Assembly: GCF_910577135.1 (NCBI RefSeq) | Contig: NZ_CAJTLL010000009.1 | Span: 5,301 to 69,300 of the forward strand | Length of the DNA: 64,000 nucleotides | Reading direction: 5' to 3' | DNA from: an uncultured Helicobacter sp. | GTDB lineage: Bacteria; Campylobacterota; Campylobacteria; Campylobacterales; Helicobacteraceae | In this document: piece by piece, positions 40,412-50,529 of the stretch | How positions within the stretch are numbered: the stretch's first letter is position 1 | Layout of the letters: each line of letters begins with the position of its first letter | Made by a program: the position numbers and the translations under genes | The notes under the pieces: generated by a model | The model's database searches: none | Told to the model about the DNA's origin: nothing | The model's input: the letters and a program-made list of their open reading frames with translations, nothing else

Positions 40412-41239
40412 TTAAAATAATCCATTGACTTGCTCGATGAAGTCCATCGCATCGACATTTGTGCCATTAATTACAATGCCAAAATGTAAATGCGCTCCAC
40501 TTGCACGCCCTGTATCACCACTTTTAGCGATGATTTGCCCACGTTTGATTATATCTCCTTGCTTGACATTAAAATCGCTTAAATGAAAATATACGCTTAC
40601 AAGTCCTTCTCCGTGGTCAATAGCAATGGTTTTACCTGAAAGATAGCGATCTTGCACGAGCGCTACTTTGCCATCATTACTTGCTTTAATGTCTGTGCCA
40701 ATTTGAGCGCGGAAGTCTGTGCCTCCGTGATAGCTTTTAATCGTATTATTAAACACCCGCGCACTTCCATAAGGGCTAGTGATAACAGAATCTAGAGGTG
40801 CGATAAAGGGTTTATCCCATAATCTGCCCTTAGTGATAGCGCGATACACTTTCAGCATATCATTTCTTTCTTTCTCAATGCGATTTGCTACCTCTTGTGA
40901 ATAGCTCACTTTATTCTGTGCTACGGTGATTTGCTCCTTTTTATATGGCTTTTGCAAAATGGTGATTTTTGCGACATTTTTGTTGTCGCTTTTGATAAAT
41001 TTCACATCTTTGTCATAATAGCTAATCGGCACAAATGCGATAAACTCATCTGCTTTGCTCGGGTGGCTCATAAAATAGAGCAATTTTTTATCATAGGTGA
41101 GCGATGCAGGCTTATTCGCGTGATAAATAAAAGCCGTGCCATTATATGCGGTATTTTCAGCCAAAGACTCTTTAGCAGACACAAAAGACGCTATTCCCAA
41201 AAACAAAGCAATAAAAAGATATGTAAAAACCAAATGCAT
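40412..41239 (-). CDS. M23-family peptidoglycan endopeptidase
   Basis: A secreted 275-residue LytM-type metallopeptidase that cuts peptide cross-links in peptidoglycan. It has an N-terminal signal peptide (LFIALFLGIASFVSA), a beta-rich N domain, a short helical link (EVANRIEKERNDML) and the catalytic domain with zinc ligands His171/Asp175 in SYHGGTDF and His250-x-His252 in GAHLHFG. Helical-shape enzymes of Helicobacter (Csd types) and Campylobacter Pgp proteins belong to this family, but I cannot assign it to one. It faces away from rplU with its own TATAAT promoter and ends 16 bases before legB. Confidence 0.9.
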   Translation of the reverse strand: MHLVFTYLFIALFLGIASFVSAKESLAENTAYNGTAFIYHANKPASLTYDKKLLYFMSHPSKADEFIAFVPISYYDKDVKFIKSDNKNVAKITILQKPYKKEQITVAQNKVSYSQEVANRIEKERNDMLKVYRAITKGRLWDKPFIAPLDSVITSPYGSARVFNNTIKSYHGGTDFRAQIGTDIKASNDGKVALVQDRYLSGKTIAIDHGEGLVSVYFHLSDFNVKQGDIIKRGQIIAKSGDTGRASGAHLHFGIVINGTNVDAMDFIEQVNGLF

Positions 41240-41275
41240 AACACCCCTTTAATAGAGTAAAAATTATTATGATAG

Positions 41276-41281
41276 ATTATA
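41276..41281 (-). promoter_or_regulatory. -10 box TATAAT for M23 peptidase gene
   Basis: TTGCTATAATCTATC on the minus strand, 37 bases before the ATG at 41239. Divergent from the rplU promoter. Confidence 0.6.
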
Positions 41282-41314
41282 GCAATTCAAAGCTTAGATT
41301 AAAGAATTTTAAGC

Positions 41315-41320
41315 TAAAAT
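41315..41320 (+). promoter_or_regulatory. -10 box TAAAAT for rplU-rpmA
   Basis: AAGCTAAAATCGCGC lies 49 bases before the rplU ATG, in the common GC-TAxAAT context; AAGGAA precedes the ATG. Confidence 0.5.
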
Positions 41321-41368
41321 CGCGCTTTTGTTTCAATGCAAAAATACTTCAATTCATAAGGAAATGCA

Positions 41369-41683
41369 ATGTATGCAATATTTAAGAATGGAGGCAAACA
41401 ATACAAGGTCAGCGTTGGGAGCATTGTGCTGCTTGACAAAATGAGCCTTGAGCCAAAGTCAAAGGTTGAATTGAACGAAGTTTTAGCTATTGTCGATGGA
41501 GATAATGCACAGATTGGCACTCCGCTTGTGAAGGGTGCTAAGATTGAGGCGGAAATTATCAACGAGGGCAGGGGCAAAAAGGTCGTTACATTCAAAAAAC
41601 GTAGAAGAAAAGACAGCAAGACAAAACGAGGCTTTAGACGCGATTTTACTCGTGTGAAGATTCTAAATATTATAGCAAAATAG
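41369..41683 (+). CDS. rplU: 50S ribosomal protein L21
   Basis: L21 binds 23S rRNA and is a structural part of the large ribosomal subunit. The 104-residue protein matches the family length and sequence: [18 protein letters not shown] at the start, [17 protein letters not shown] in the middle and [15 protein letters not shown] with the conserved basic end. It is followed by rpmA after 12 bases, the usual order. Confidence 0.98.
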   Translation: MYAIFKNGGKQYKVSVGSIVLLDKMSLEPKSKVELNEVLAIVDGDNAQIGTPLVKGAKIEAEIINEGRGKKVVTFKKRRRKDSKTKRGFRRDFTRVKILNIIAK

Positions 41684-41695
41684 CAAGGAGCGATT

Positions 41696-41953
41696 ATGGC
41701 ACATAAGAAAGGTCAGGGAAGCACTCAAAATAACCGCGATTCAGCCGGACGCCGTTTAGGTGTAAAAAAATTTGGCTCACAATTTGTTCGAGCGGGTAAT
41801 ATTATCATCCGCCAAAGAGGCACAAAAGTGCATCCGGGCGATAATGTAGGCTTAGGCAAGGATCATACCATTTATGCCTTGATTGATGGGATAGTGAAAT
41901 TTCAGCAAAAAGATAAAAATCGCAAAAAAGTTTCTGTTATCCCCGCTTCGTAA
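41696..41953 (+). CDS. rpmA: 50S ribosomal protein L27
   Basis: L27 reaches into the peptidyl transferase centre with its N-terminus. The 85-residue protein starts [20 protein letters not shown], then [22 protein letters not shown] and [16 protein letters not shown], all diagnostic. It lacks an N-terminal extension of the type cleaved in Firmicutes. In most genomes obgE follows closely; here the two are separated by a terminator and a deleted glycosyltransferase copy. Confidence 0.98.
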   Translation: MAHKKGQGSTQNNRDSAGRRLGVKKFGSQFVRAGNIIIRQRGTKVHPGDNVGLGKDHTIYALIDGIVKFQQKDKNRKKVSVIPAS

Positions 41954-41961
41954 GAAATGGT

Positions 41962-42010
41962 ATTTAGGCTGGGGCGTATCTTTAACCCTAGCCTTATTTC
42001 CTTTTTCTTT
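41962..42010 (+). terminator. Terminator after rpmA
   Basis: TTAGGCTGGGG and CCCTAGCCTTA form a stem around CGTATCTTTAA, followed by TTTCCTTTTTC. It separates rplU-rpmA from the convergent glycosyltransferase remnant. Confidence 0.6.
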
Positions 42011-42021
42011 CACTCCCCTTA

Positions 42022-42342
42022 CCCCCTGCTTCACATACGACTTCAACAAACGTAAAACTCTATATAATCGTGGATAAAAATAAGCAATCTGTGTATTGAA
42101 ACTTATCTTTTGCATATAAGGTTCTAAAGGTTTTAATAAATCTCGTATATATTTTGGGTCAGATTCAAAACATATCCCTCCAAAGGCATATATAGCACTA
42201 CTCCCATCATCTATTAAAATGATTTCTAGATTTGCATAGCTTTGATTTATTATAGAATCCAAGCAATCTTTTAAATATTCTTCTACATTATAGATTGGCA
42301 CTATAATAGCGACTTTGTGGTTTGTATGCATAGGGGGTCCTT
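42022..42342 (-). pseudogene. Internally deleted duplicate of the GT2 gene
   Basis: The sequence repeats the two ends of the glycosyltransferase gene at 36955-37129 and 38111-38246. Every base I compared in both arms is identical; the 982 bases between them are missing, and the breakpoint shares only one base (C at 42196). The first 46 codons ([28 protein letters not shown]) are joined in frame to the C-terminal region ([14 protein letters not shown]). The GT-A catalytic core and DxD are lost, so it cannot be active. The frame runs past the original stop to 41852 because of about seven extra bases near 42018. Confidence 0.88.
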
Positions 42343-42427
42343 AATCAAAATGTAGCGTATTGTATTCAATCCAAAATATTATTAGTGGATTCGTGCTAGT
42401 ATTGTGAGTTTAATGCGAGGGTAGATA

Positions 42428-43471
42428 ATGTTTGTAGATAGTGTAGATATTTTTATCGCTTCGGGTAAGGGTGGAGCGGGTGCAGTGAGCTTCCGTAGGG
42501 AAAAGTTTGTCATACATGGCGGTCCTGATGGCGGCGATGGCGGCGATGGCGGCGATGTGTATGTGGAGGTAGATAATAATACTGATACACTTTCAAAGTT
42601 CCGTGGTGCGCGGCATTATAAGGCGAAAAATGGGCAGCCCGGTCAGGGAAAACGTTGCAGTGGGAAAAGAGGCACGGATATTACGATTAAAGTGCCGCTT
42701 GGCACACAGATTCTTAACCATGAGAGCAAAGAGCTAATTGTTGATATGGATACTTTCCCTAAACGTGTGCGTTTGCTTAAGGGTGGCAAGGGTGGCTTGG
42801 GCAATGCGCATTTTAAAAACGCCACAAATCAAGCTCCTACTTACGCGCAAAGTGGTTTAGAGGGGGAGGAGAGGCATATACGATTAGAACTTAAGCTGAT
42901 TGCTGATGTGGGGTTGGTAGGATTCCCAAATGTGGGGAAATCTACGCTTATTTCCGTGCTATCAAATGCAAAGCCAGAGGTGGCAAATTATGAATTTACC
43001 ACGCTTGTGCCACATCTTGGCGTGGTTAGCATTGATGAATATAATGCGTTTGTAATGGCGGATATTCCGGGTATTATCGAGGGGGCAAGTGAGGGTAGGG
43101 GGCTAGGTATTGCATTTTTGAAGCATATTGAGCGCACGGGATTCTTACTTTTTGTGCTAGATGCGATGCGGGAGCAAAGTCTTAAGGAACAATGGGAGAT
43201 TCTCTCTTTGGAGTTAAAAAAATTTTCTTCAATATTGGCTCAAAGAGCCTTTGGCATAGTGCTTTCAAAGAGTGATATACAGCATTTGGGCGAGGAGTTT
43301 AGAGATAAATTTTGTAAAGAATATGAGGAATTGCAGATATTTTTAGCCCATATAGGTAATCCGCAAAGCTTCCTCCTACCTATTTCGAGTTTGCAAAAGA
43401 TGGGACTAAAAGAGCTTAAGTTTTACATTATGGAAGCGCTCAAAGATACAAAAAGAGGGATTCTAGCTTGA
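42428..43471 (+). CDS. obgE: GTPase Obg/CgtA
   Basis: A 347-residue Obg GTPase for late large-subunit ribosome assembly and stress control. It has the glycine-rich Obg fold ([20 protein letters not shown], then repeated GGD), and the G domain with G1 GFPNVGKST, switch I FTTL, G3 [10 protein letters not shown]4 SKSD and a G5 SSL-type turn. The C-terminal extension of longer Obg proteins is short here. GAGGG lies before the ATG. The gene follows rpmA in order but not in operon, because a glycosyltransferase remnant and terminator separate them; a TAGTAT sequence near 42397 could be its -10 box. Confidence 0.96.
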   Translation: MFVDSVDIFIASGKGGAGAVSFRREKFVIHGGPDGGDGGDGGDVYVEVDNNTDTLSKFRGARHYKAKNGQPGQGKRCSGKRGTDITIKVPLGTQILNHESKELIVDMDTFPKRVRLLKGGKGGLGNAHFKNATNQAPTYAQSGLEGEERHIRLELKLIADVGLVGFPNVGKSTLISVLSNAKPEVANYEFTTLVPHLGVVSIDEYNAFVMADIPGIIEGASEGRGLGIAFLKHIERTGFLLFVLDAMREQSLKEQWEILSLELKKFSSILAQRAFGIVLSKSDIQHLGEEFRDKFCKEYEELQIFLAHIGNPQSFLLPISSLQKMGLKELKFYIMEALKDTKRGILA

Positions 43472-43836
43472 TATAACGTTTTGGAATTTATTTTTAAGTA
43501 AAGATTAAAATCCCTTGAATTTAGCCTGTTAGAAGTATTTAGCGTGTATTAGGTTGTTTGTGAAATATCTTCTTTATATTTCTTTTTCTCTTTTGTATAG
43601 GGTAAAGAGCATTCTGTAGTAGGAAAATGAGAGCTAAAAGAAGAGCTCTTGTTCGCTTGTGTTGTGAGGGAAGGCTAAGAGCAATCTACATTCTATAAAT
43701 GAGATACTGAATGAATACTGATGGAATTTTAGAGGTTTTTCGTGGGAATTTGTTTCAAATGCGTTTTTTGTATGACGCAATTACTATAAGTCTAGTGCTT
43801 TTGAGAGTTTTAGTAAGGATGAGGATAGATAAAAAA

Positions 43837-43864
43837 TTGTTACACTTTGAATAAGGTGTAACAA
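43837..43864. repeat. Inverted repeat TTGTTACAC / GTGTAACAA
   Basis: Perfect 9-base arms separated by 10 bases, 73 bases upstream of the putative -10 box. The spacing (19 bases centre to centre) fits a dimeric regulator site, but no known consensus was recognised. Confidence 0.6.
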
Positions 43865-43866
43865 AA

Positions 43867-43894
43867 CCCCCTATTTTTAAGCAAAAATAGGGGG
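43867..43894. repeat. 12-bp hairpin overlapping poly-G run
   Basis: CCCCCTATTTTT, loop AAGC, AAAAATAGGGGG. The last five G of the stem belong to the fifteen-G run, so run length changes may change the stem or its flanks. Confidence 0.8.
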
Positions 43895-43904
43895 GGGGGG
43901 GGGG
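43890..43904 (+). repeat. Poly-G(15) in promoter spacer of OMP gene
   Basis: Fifteen G directly before TAGAAT. They occupy nearly all of a 17-base spacer upstream of the candidate -10 box, as in the promoter-type contingency tracts of Neisseria porA. Confidence 0.85.
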
Positions 43905-43910
43905 TAGAAT
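43905..43910 (+). promoter_or_regulatory. Candidate -10 box TAGAAT after the poly-G run
   Basis: Transcription starting about seven bases later would leave a leader of around 40 bases before AAAGGGA and the ATG at 43956. Confidence 0.5.
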
Positions 43911-43955
43911 GTTTAGGTATTTCGTTAAGAAATAGCCTATAGCAAAGGGAATGTG

Positions 43956-44609
43956 ATGAAAAAAACATTATGTAAGTTCGGTTTTTGGCTTTGAGTTTAG
44001 CAGCCTCTATGGCTTCTGTAGCAATGGCAGAGGAGAGCGGTGCATTTTTTGGTGCGGGTATAGGGCACGGGTCGGCTTCTGCTAAAATTACCTCAAATGG
44101 CGTGATTATCGATGGTGATGGTAAAAGATATGGCGCGGGATTAAGCTTTGATGTTCTTGCTGGGTATAAGCAATTTTTCACTCAAAACTTTGGATTACGC
44201 TATTATGCAAATTTTACCTATGCGAGTTTTACAACTTATGAACGTTCAGGTGAAACTAATGCAATGAATGAATTATGGTGTGAATATTGATGCACTTTAT
44301 AATTTTATCGATACAGGATATTCTAGTCTTGGAGCATTTTTGGGTGTAGGCGTAGGAGCAAATACTTGGAGCGGTGTGGTTGTAGATGAAATTGAAAACG
44401 TTGGGTTAAGCCCTAATAAAACGGGGCTTGATGTGTCTTTAAATGTCGGTTTGCGTAGTGTGATACATAAAAGACTGAGTTTAGAAGCCATCATAAGGGT
44501 GCCTCTCTTGTTGCACACGTTGTATTCAGGCAATGTTGAAAATAGCAAGATGGAGTTCGTAGGCTCTCGTGCCTATAATGTCGGCGCGAGGTATATTATT
44601 AACTTTTAA
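43956..44609 (+). pseudogene. Outer membrane beta-barrel protein, frameshifted
   Basis: The 217-residue or so product has a signal peptide (MKKTLCKFG, then FLALSLAASMASVAMAEE), Gly- and aromatic-rich amphipathic strands (FFGAGIGHGSAS, YKQFFTQNFGLRYYANF, LGAFLGVGVGANTW) and ends YIINF with the terminal Phe of outer membrane proteins, so it is a small Helicobacter-type OMP. Two lesions break it: one base too few in a T5 run at 43982-43986, and a duplicated ATGA at 44264-44271. The poly-G run in the promoter region suggests that expression was phase-variable. AAAGGGA precedes the ATG. Confidence 0.8.
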
Positions 44610-44633
44610 TCAAGTATTTTCTATTTAAAGATG

Positions 44634-44662
44634 TCCCGTCCATAGTGGTATTTATGACGGGA
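44634..44662. terminator. Bidirectional terminator-like hairpin
   Basis: TCCCGTC and GACGGGA arms around 15 bases, between the convergent OMP pseudogene and UPF0145 gene, with AT-rich flanks on both sides. Confidence 0.5.
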
Positions 44663-44665
44663 TAT

Positions 44666-44977
44666 TTAATGAATCTTGATAGCTGTGCCATATACGAGCA
44701 CTTCTGAAGTATTGCTCATCACCGATGAAGTAGCGTAGCGAACGCCAATAATGGCATTTGCCCCAAGATTACGCGCTTCCTCAATCATACGCGTGGTGGC
44801 TATATGCCTAGCATCATTAAGCATTTCAGTATAGCCTTTAATCTCCCCGCCTACAATGCCCTTAAGCCCTGCCATAATATCACGTCCTATGTGCTTTGAT
44901 TGCACCATAGAGCCTTTGACAAGCCCGAGTGTTTGATAATTCTGTGAGGGTAGATAATCAACGCTATAAAGATTCAT
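44666..44977 (-). CDS. UPF0145/YbjQ-family protein
   Basis: A 103-residue member of the YbjQ family of small, probably multimeric proteins sometimes called heavy-metal-binding, though function is unproved. Typical parts are the early GLVKGSMVQSKHIGRD, then MIEEARNLGANAIIGVRYATS and EVLVYGTAIKI. It follows aspS by nine bases on the same strand, so it is probably co-transcribed with it. Confidence 0.88.
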   Translation of the reverse strand: MNLYSVDYLPSQNYQTLGLVKGSMVQSKHIGRDIMAGLKGIVGGEIKGYTEMLNDARHIATTRMIEEARNLGANAIIGVRYATSSVMSNTSEVLVYGTAIKIH

Positions 44978-44986
44978 AACAATTCT

Positions 44987-46735
44987 TTATCCCATCTGTG
45001 TGATTTTCGTGCGTATGTGAAGCTCTTTGAGCTGCTCCTCACTTACAGGGCTTGGAGCGTTTGTAAGCGGACAAGTCGCCCTCTGCGTTTTGGGGAAGGC
45101 AATTACGTCACGTATGCTTTGTGCTTGAGTGATAAGCATAATAAGTCTATCAAAGCCAATAGCAATCCCCCCGTGAGGTGGCGCACCATAGCGCAGGGCT
45201 TCAAGCAAAAAGCCAAACTTTTCCTGTGCCTCTGCTTCATCTATCCCAAGCAGCTTAAAAACTTGTGTCTGTATAGAATCTTTATGGATTCTAATGCTCC
45301 CACCACCTAACTCAACGCCATTTAGCACGACATCATAGGCAATAGATTCTATCTCTTCCACATCATCTTTATTCAAATCCTTTGGCATAGTGAAAGGGTG
45401 GTGCAATGCCTTTGTCCTGTCATCCTCCTTTTCAAACATAGGAAAATCCACTACCCATAGAAATTTACGCAATTTTTCATCGATAAGCCCCATATCCGCA
45501 CCGATTTTAAGCCGTAATCGCCCCATATAGTCCCACACGACTTTTTTCGCCCCCGCACCAAAGAATATAATATCCCCTATTTCCGCACCTACGCGCTTTA
45601 GTAGTGCGTTTAGGGCTTCTTGGCTAATAAACTTTACCAATGGTCCCTTACACTCATCAGGTTTCACTTGGATATATGCTAATCCCTTAGCACCAAATTT
45701 ACGCACGAACTCCTCTGCCTCTCCCAAAGTCTTGCGTGAAAAGAAGTTATCCCCACCCTTGACACAAAGGGCTTTGATACGATTTTGCTTAGAATCTTTA
45801 GCGATATTTTGAAAGATAGGATTGCTTGATTCTATAAACAAATCTCCCACTTCTATAAGTGGTAACTCAAAGCGCAAATCGGGCTTATCGCTCCCATAAG
45901 ATTCCATTGCCTCCGCATAAGGCATACGCATAAAGGGCGTTTGTATCTGCTCTCCACAAGCGGCAAAAATATCCTTAAGGAGCGTTTCTGCCATTGTGAT
46001 GATGTCATTTTCCTCGCAAAAGCTCATTTCAATGTCAATTTGCGTAAATTCTGGCTGCCTATCCGCTCTCAAATCCTCATCTCTAAAGCAACGCGCGATT
46101 TGAAAATATCTATCAAAGCCGCTTACCATAAGGAGCTGCTTAAACAGCTGCGGACTTTGAGGCAGGGCATAAAACGCCCCCTGATGCACACGTGAAGGCA
46201 CGAGATAGTCTCTTGCACCCTCTGGTGTAGCCTGCGTGAGTATAGGTGTCTCCACTTCTAAAAAGCCCATTTTGTGCAGACTATTCCGTGCGGCAATGGC
46301 GACATTAGAGCGGGTTTGAAAGATATGATAAGCCTTGCTTGAGCGCAAATCTAAATAGCGATATTTGAGCCTTAGCTCCTCATTCACGCTTTCATCGCCG
46401 ATAGCTATGGGAGGGGTAGGGGATTTATTTTCTATCACAAGTGAGGAAAGCACGATTTCAATCTTGCCTGTTTTGAGCTTTGAATTCTCTAATCCTTCCC
46501 CTCTAGCTCGTATTTTGCCTCGTGCGATAAGCACATATTCATCACGCACACTTGAAGCGATATGATGTGTCTCACTGCTTGGGTCGCACACAAGCTGAAC
46601 AATACCGCTTTTATCGCGCAAATCGATAAATACCACACCCCCGTGGTCGCGATATGTGTTACACCAGCCGCATACTTGCACCTCGGTGCCTATATGCTCC
46701 TCTCCTAAATCTGCGCATAAATGAGTTCTTAACAT
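44987..46735 (-). CDS. aspS: Aspartyl-tRNA synthetase
   Basis: A class IIb synthetase of 582 residues. The N-terminal anticodon-binding OB fold ([32 protein letters not shown]) is followed by motif 1, motif 2 ([20 protein letters not shown]) and motif 3 ([14 protein letters not shown]), with the bacterial insertion domain between. In Helicobacter the enzyme is non-discriminating and also charges tRNA-Asn, with GatCAB amidating the product; I infer the same here. AAGGG precedes the ATG. It heads a two-gene unit with UPF0145, downstream of cheV on the same strand. Confidence 0.97.
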   Translation of the reverse strand: MLRTHLCADLGEEHIGTEVQVCGWCNTYRDHGGVVFIDLRDKSGIVQLVCDPSSETHHIASSVRDEYVLIARGKIRARGEGLENSKLKTGKIEIVLSSLVIENKSPTPPIAIGDESVNEELRLKYRYLDLRSSKAYHIFQTRSNVAIAARNSLHKMGFLEVETPILTQATPEGARDYLVPSRVHQGAFYALPQSPQLFKQLLMVSGFDRYFQIARCFRDEDLRADRQPEFTQIDIEMSFCEENDIITMAETLLKDIFAACGEQIQTPFMRMPYAEAMESYGSDKPDLRFELPLIEVGDLFIESSNPIFQNIAKDSKQNRIKALCVKGGDNFFSRKTLGEAEEFVRKFGAKGLAYIQVKPDECKGPLVKFISQEALNALLKRVGAEIGDIIFFGAGAKKVVWDYMGRLRLKIGADMGLIDEKLRKFLWVVDFPMFEKEDDRTKALHHPFTMPKDLNKDDVEEIESIAYDVVLNGVELGGGSIRIHKDSIQTQVFKLLGIDEAEAQEKFGFLLEALRYGAPPHGGIAIGFDRLIMLITQAQSIRDVIAFPKTQRATCPLTNAPSPVSEEQLKELHIRTKITQMG

Positions 46736-46777
46736 ACTTTACCCTTGTAAAATGAAATAGAGGATTTTAATGCAATT

Positions 46778-47746
46778 TTAAAGATTAATGCCTACAAGAA
46801 TTTGACGTAATGCTTGTTCTACTTCTATAGGATTTGATTTGGTAATAAAGCCATCAGCATTAAGCCGCTCTGCCATTTGGTGATTACTATCACTACTCAT
46901 TGAAGAGTTAATAATCACAGGGATATGACAAGTTGCAGGTGTTTCTTTGATACGTTTTAATACTTCAAAGCCTGATACAATAGGCATTTCCAAATCCGTA
47001 ATAACCGCACCGATATTTGCAGCCACACCCGGATTATGCAAATAATCAAGCAAAGCCTTGCCGTTAGGAAAGCTAAAGTATCTTAAATCGAGTTTTTCGA
47101 TGATTTTTTGTAAAGATTTTGCCGCAGATTTAGAATCTTCAGCCAATAGCACGACTTTATCACTTGAAATTGCCGCAATATCATTGAGTTCGAGCTCATT
47201 TGCAGCATTGACAGAGGGGAAGGCTTCAGTGAGCATTCGTTCTACATCTAAGACTTGTATCACAGAGCCATCATCATATTTTGTTGTCGCTGTAATTTTA
47301 GAATCTCCATCAATACCAAATTCCGAGCCAACATTTATATCACTCCAACTTTTATGGATAATGCGCTTCACACCCATAATTTTAAGTCCTACCGTGCTAT
47401 TAGAAAAGCTACAAATAATCACTAAGCTTTTTTTAGTATCAAGCGAAAATTCCCGCAAGTCTTTATCAGGGTGTTCTTTGCTATAATATAGCCATCGACG
47501 CATATCTACAAGCGGTATAGTCTCATCACGCACGGTAAGATAGCCTAGCACGATACCGCTATTGTCTCCCGCTGTTTCAGTAAGCTCATTATCATAATAA
47601 ATAATTTCACGTATCTTAAATACATTCATTGCATAAAGCTGATTTGTCCTATCTTTTTCTTCTTCTAATGTGAAGCACAAAAATTGCACTTCATTATTGA
47701 GATGTAATGAAGTGGTTTTGTCTATTTCATTTTGCTTTTTTGCCAA
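46778..47746 (-). CDS. cheV: Chemotaxis coupling protein CheV
   Basis: CheV joins a CheW-like coupling domain to a phosphorylatable receiver domain and tunes the chemoreceptor-CheA array. The 322-residue protein has the CheW fold at residues 12-165 (FLCFTLEE, YAMNVFKIREII, VLGYLTVRDETIPLVDMRRWL) and a REC domain with VVLLAEDS, phosphoacceptor Asp in AVITDLEMP and the Lys in GFITKSNP. The frame is open to 47833, but GGAGG lies six bases before a TTG at 47746, and the resulting length matches Helicobacter CheV proteins, so I chose TTG. Helicobacter usually has three CheV paralogues; which this is cannot be told. Confidence 0.93.
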   Translation of the reverse strand: MAKKQNEIDKTTSLHLNNEVQFLCFTLEEEKDRTNQLYAMNVFKIREIIYYDNELTETAGDNSGIVLGYLTVRDETIPLVDMRRWLYYSKEHPDKDLREFSLDTKKSLVIICSFSNSTVGLKIMGVKRIIHKSWSDINVGSEFGIDGDSKITATTKYDDGSVIQVLDVERMLTEAFPSVNAANELELNDIAAISSDKVVLLAEDSKSAAKSLQKIIEKLDLRYFSFPNGKALLDYLHNPGVAANIGAVITDLEMPIVSGFEVLKRIKETPATCHIPVIINSSMSSDSNHQMAERLNADGFITKSNPIEVEQALRQILVGINL

Positions 47747-47768
47747 TATCTGCCTCCAAAACTTAAAA

Positions 47769-47774
47769 ATTATA
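47769..47774 (-). promoter_or_regulatory. -10 box TATAAT for cheV
   Basis: TGTTATAATTTTTAAG on the minus strand, 22 bases before the TTG start; the leader would be short and contain GGAGG. Confidence 0.5.
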
Positions 47775-47788
47775 ACATTTAAAAATGA

Positions 47789-47794
47789 TATAAT
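47789..47794 (+). promoter_or_regulatory. -10 box TATAAT for ligA
   Basis: ATGATATAATTCTATC lies 59 bases before the ligA ATG, divergent from and adjacent to the cheV box. Confidence 0.55.
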
Positions 47795-47820
47795 TCTATC
47801 GCAAAATACATAAATTTTAA

Positions 47821-49809
<1,989 letters not shown>

Positions 49810-49876
49810 GTTAATTAAGATAAGGTGATGAGTTTTGTAAAATAAATTTAAGAGATTTTATTTATTTGCGAGTAAA

Positions 49877-49906
49877 AAATGCCAAGCAGAAAGGCATTTG
49901 TTTTGT
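49877..49906 (+). terminator. Rho-independent terminator after ligA
   Basis: AAATGCC and GGCATTT arms around AAGCAGAAA, followed by GTTTTG. It lies between convergent genes. Confidence 0.55.
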
Positions 49907-49922
49907 AGTATTTAGACTAGCC

Positions 49923-50525
49923 TTATATACTAAAATCATAATAGCTCAAAGTAAGCATAATCCGCGATGTGTCAAATCGCTCATCAAGCAGCTTTTTGCT
50001 CTTGTAGTTAAAGCCCTGTTGATACCCTATACTTAATCCATATCCACGCGCTATATCAAAAAACAGCTCCGCCCTCACCAATCCACCATAGATATTATAT
50101 TGCTCATCAACATCAGGCATTGCCAAATTACTCATCTCAAAGCCGCCGCCGACTAAGCATATTACACGTCCATTGAAAAATCTATATCCCATTTGTCCGC
50201 CCAAAGAAAAGGCATAAAATCCATTTTTGTTTTCCGATCCTGCACTTCCATCAATCCACGCATTCAAAAGAAAGGCTTTAGAATTGCCTAGCATAACACC
50301 TCGCTTTAAACCAAAAATCACCGCATTACGCGCACTCTCGTAGTCTTGTAGCATAGTTCTATTGCCTGATGTGTGCCAAATCTTAGAATGCACCCCACCA
50401 ATGCTTAAACTCCCAAAAGTGTGATTATCCGCAGGGATAGGTACAGTGGAGAAGTCTAAGCCCTGTACTTGCAGACATAGCATTCCTATTGCAAGCACAA
50501 GTTTCACTGCATATCGCACAAACAC
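49923..50525 (-). CDS. Helicobacter-type outer membrane protein
   Basis: A small outer membrane protein of 200 residues from this start. It has a signal peptide (YAVKLVLAIGMLCLQVQG) followed by LDFSTVPIP, alternating hydrophobic/polar strands rich in Gly and aromatic residues (FYAFSLGGQMGYRFF, ICLVGGGFEM, YGLSIGYQQGF) and a terminal strand LTLSYYDFSI. The frame extends to 50699, but that part overlaps the helicase gene and is basic and unlike a signal peptide. I chose the GTG at 50525, five bases after the helicase stop and behind GGGGG-rich sequence; a GTG at 50519 is equally possible. Confidence 0.75.
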   Translation of the reverse strand: MFVRYAVKLVLAIGMLCLQVQGLDFSTVPIPADNHTFGSLSIGGVHSKIWHTSGNRTMLQDYESARNAVIFGLKRGVMLGNSKAFLLNAWIDGSAGSENKNGFYAFSLGGQMGYRFFNGRVICLVGGGFEMSNLAMPDVDEQYNIYGGLVRAELFFDIARGYGLSIGYQQGFNYKSKKLLDERFDTSRIMLTLSYYDFSI

Positions 50526-50529
50526 GATT

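Larger units (their letters stand above)
43472..43955 (+). other. 484-bp non-coding region upstream of broken OMP gene
   Basis: No gene is supported between obgE and the OMP pseudogene. The first 360 bases show no clear element. The last 120 bases hold a 9-bp inverted repeat (43837-43864), a 12-bp hairpin (43867-43894), a run of fifteen G overlapping that hairpin and a TAGAAT box, and so appear to be a regulatory region. Confidence 0.7.

Noticed and set aside
41852..42331. Complete 159-residue glycosyltransferase gene
   Set aside because: It joins the first and last parts of a GT2 enzyme after a 982-bp deletion and reads on into unrelated sequence; it is a remnant.
42526..42556. Repeated GGD codons in obgE as a variable tandem repeat
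   Set aside because: The same glycine-rich repeats occur in Obg proteins generally and are part of the fold.
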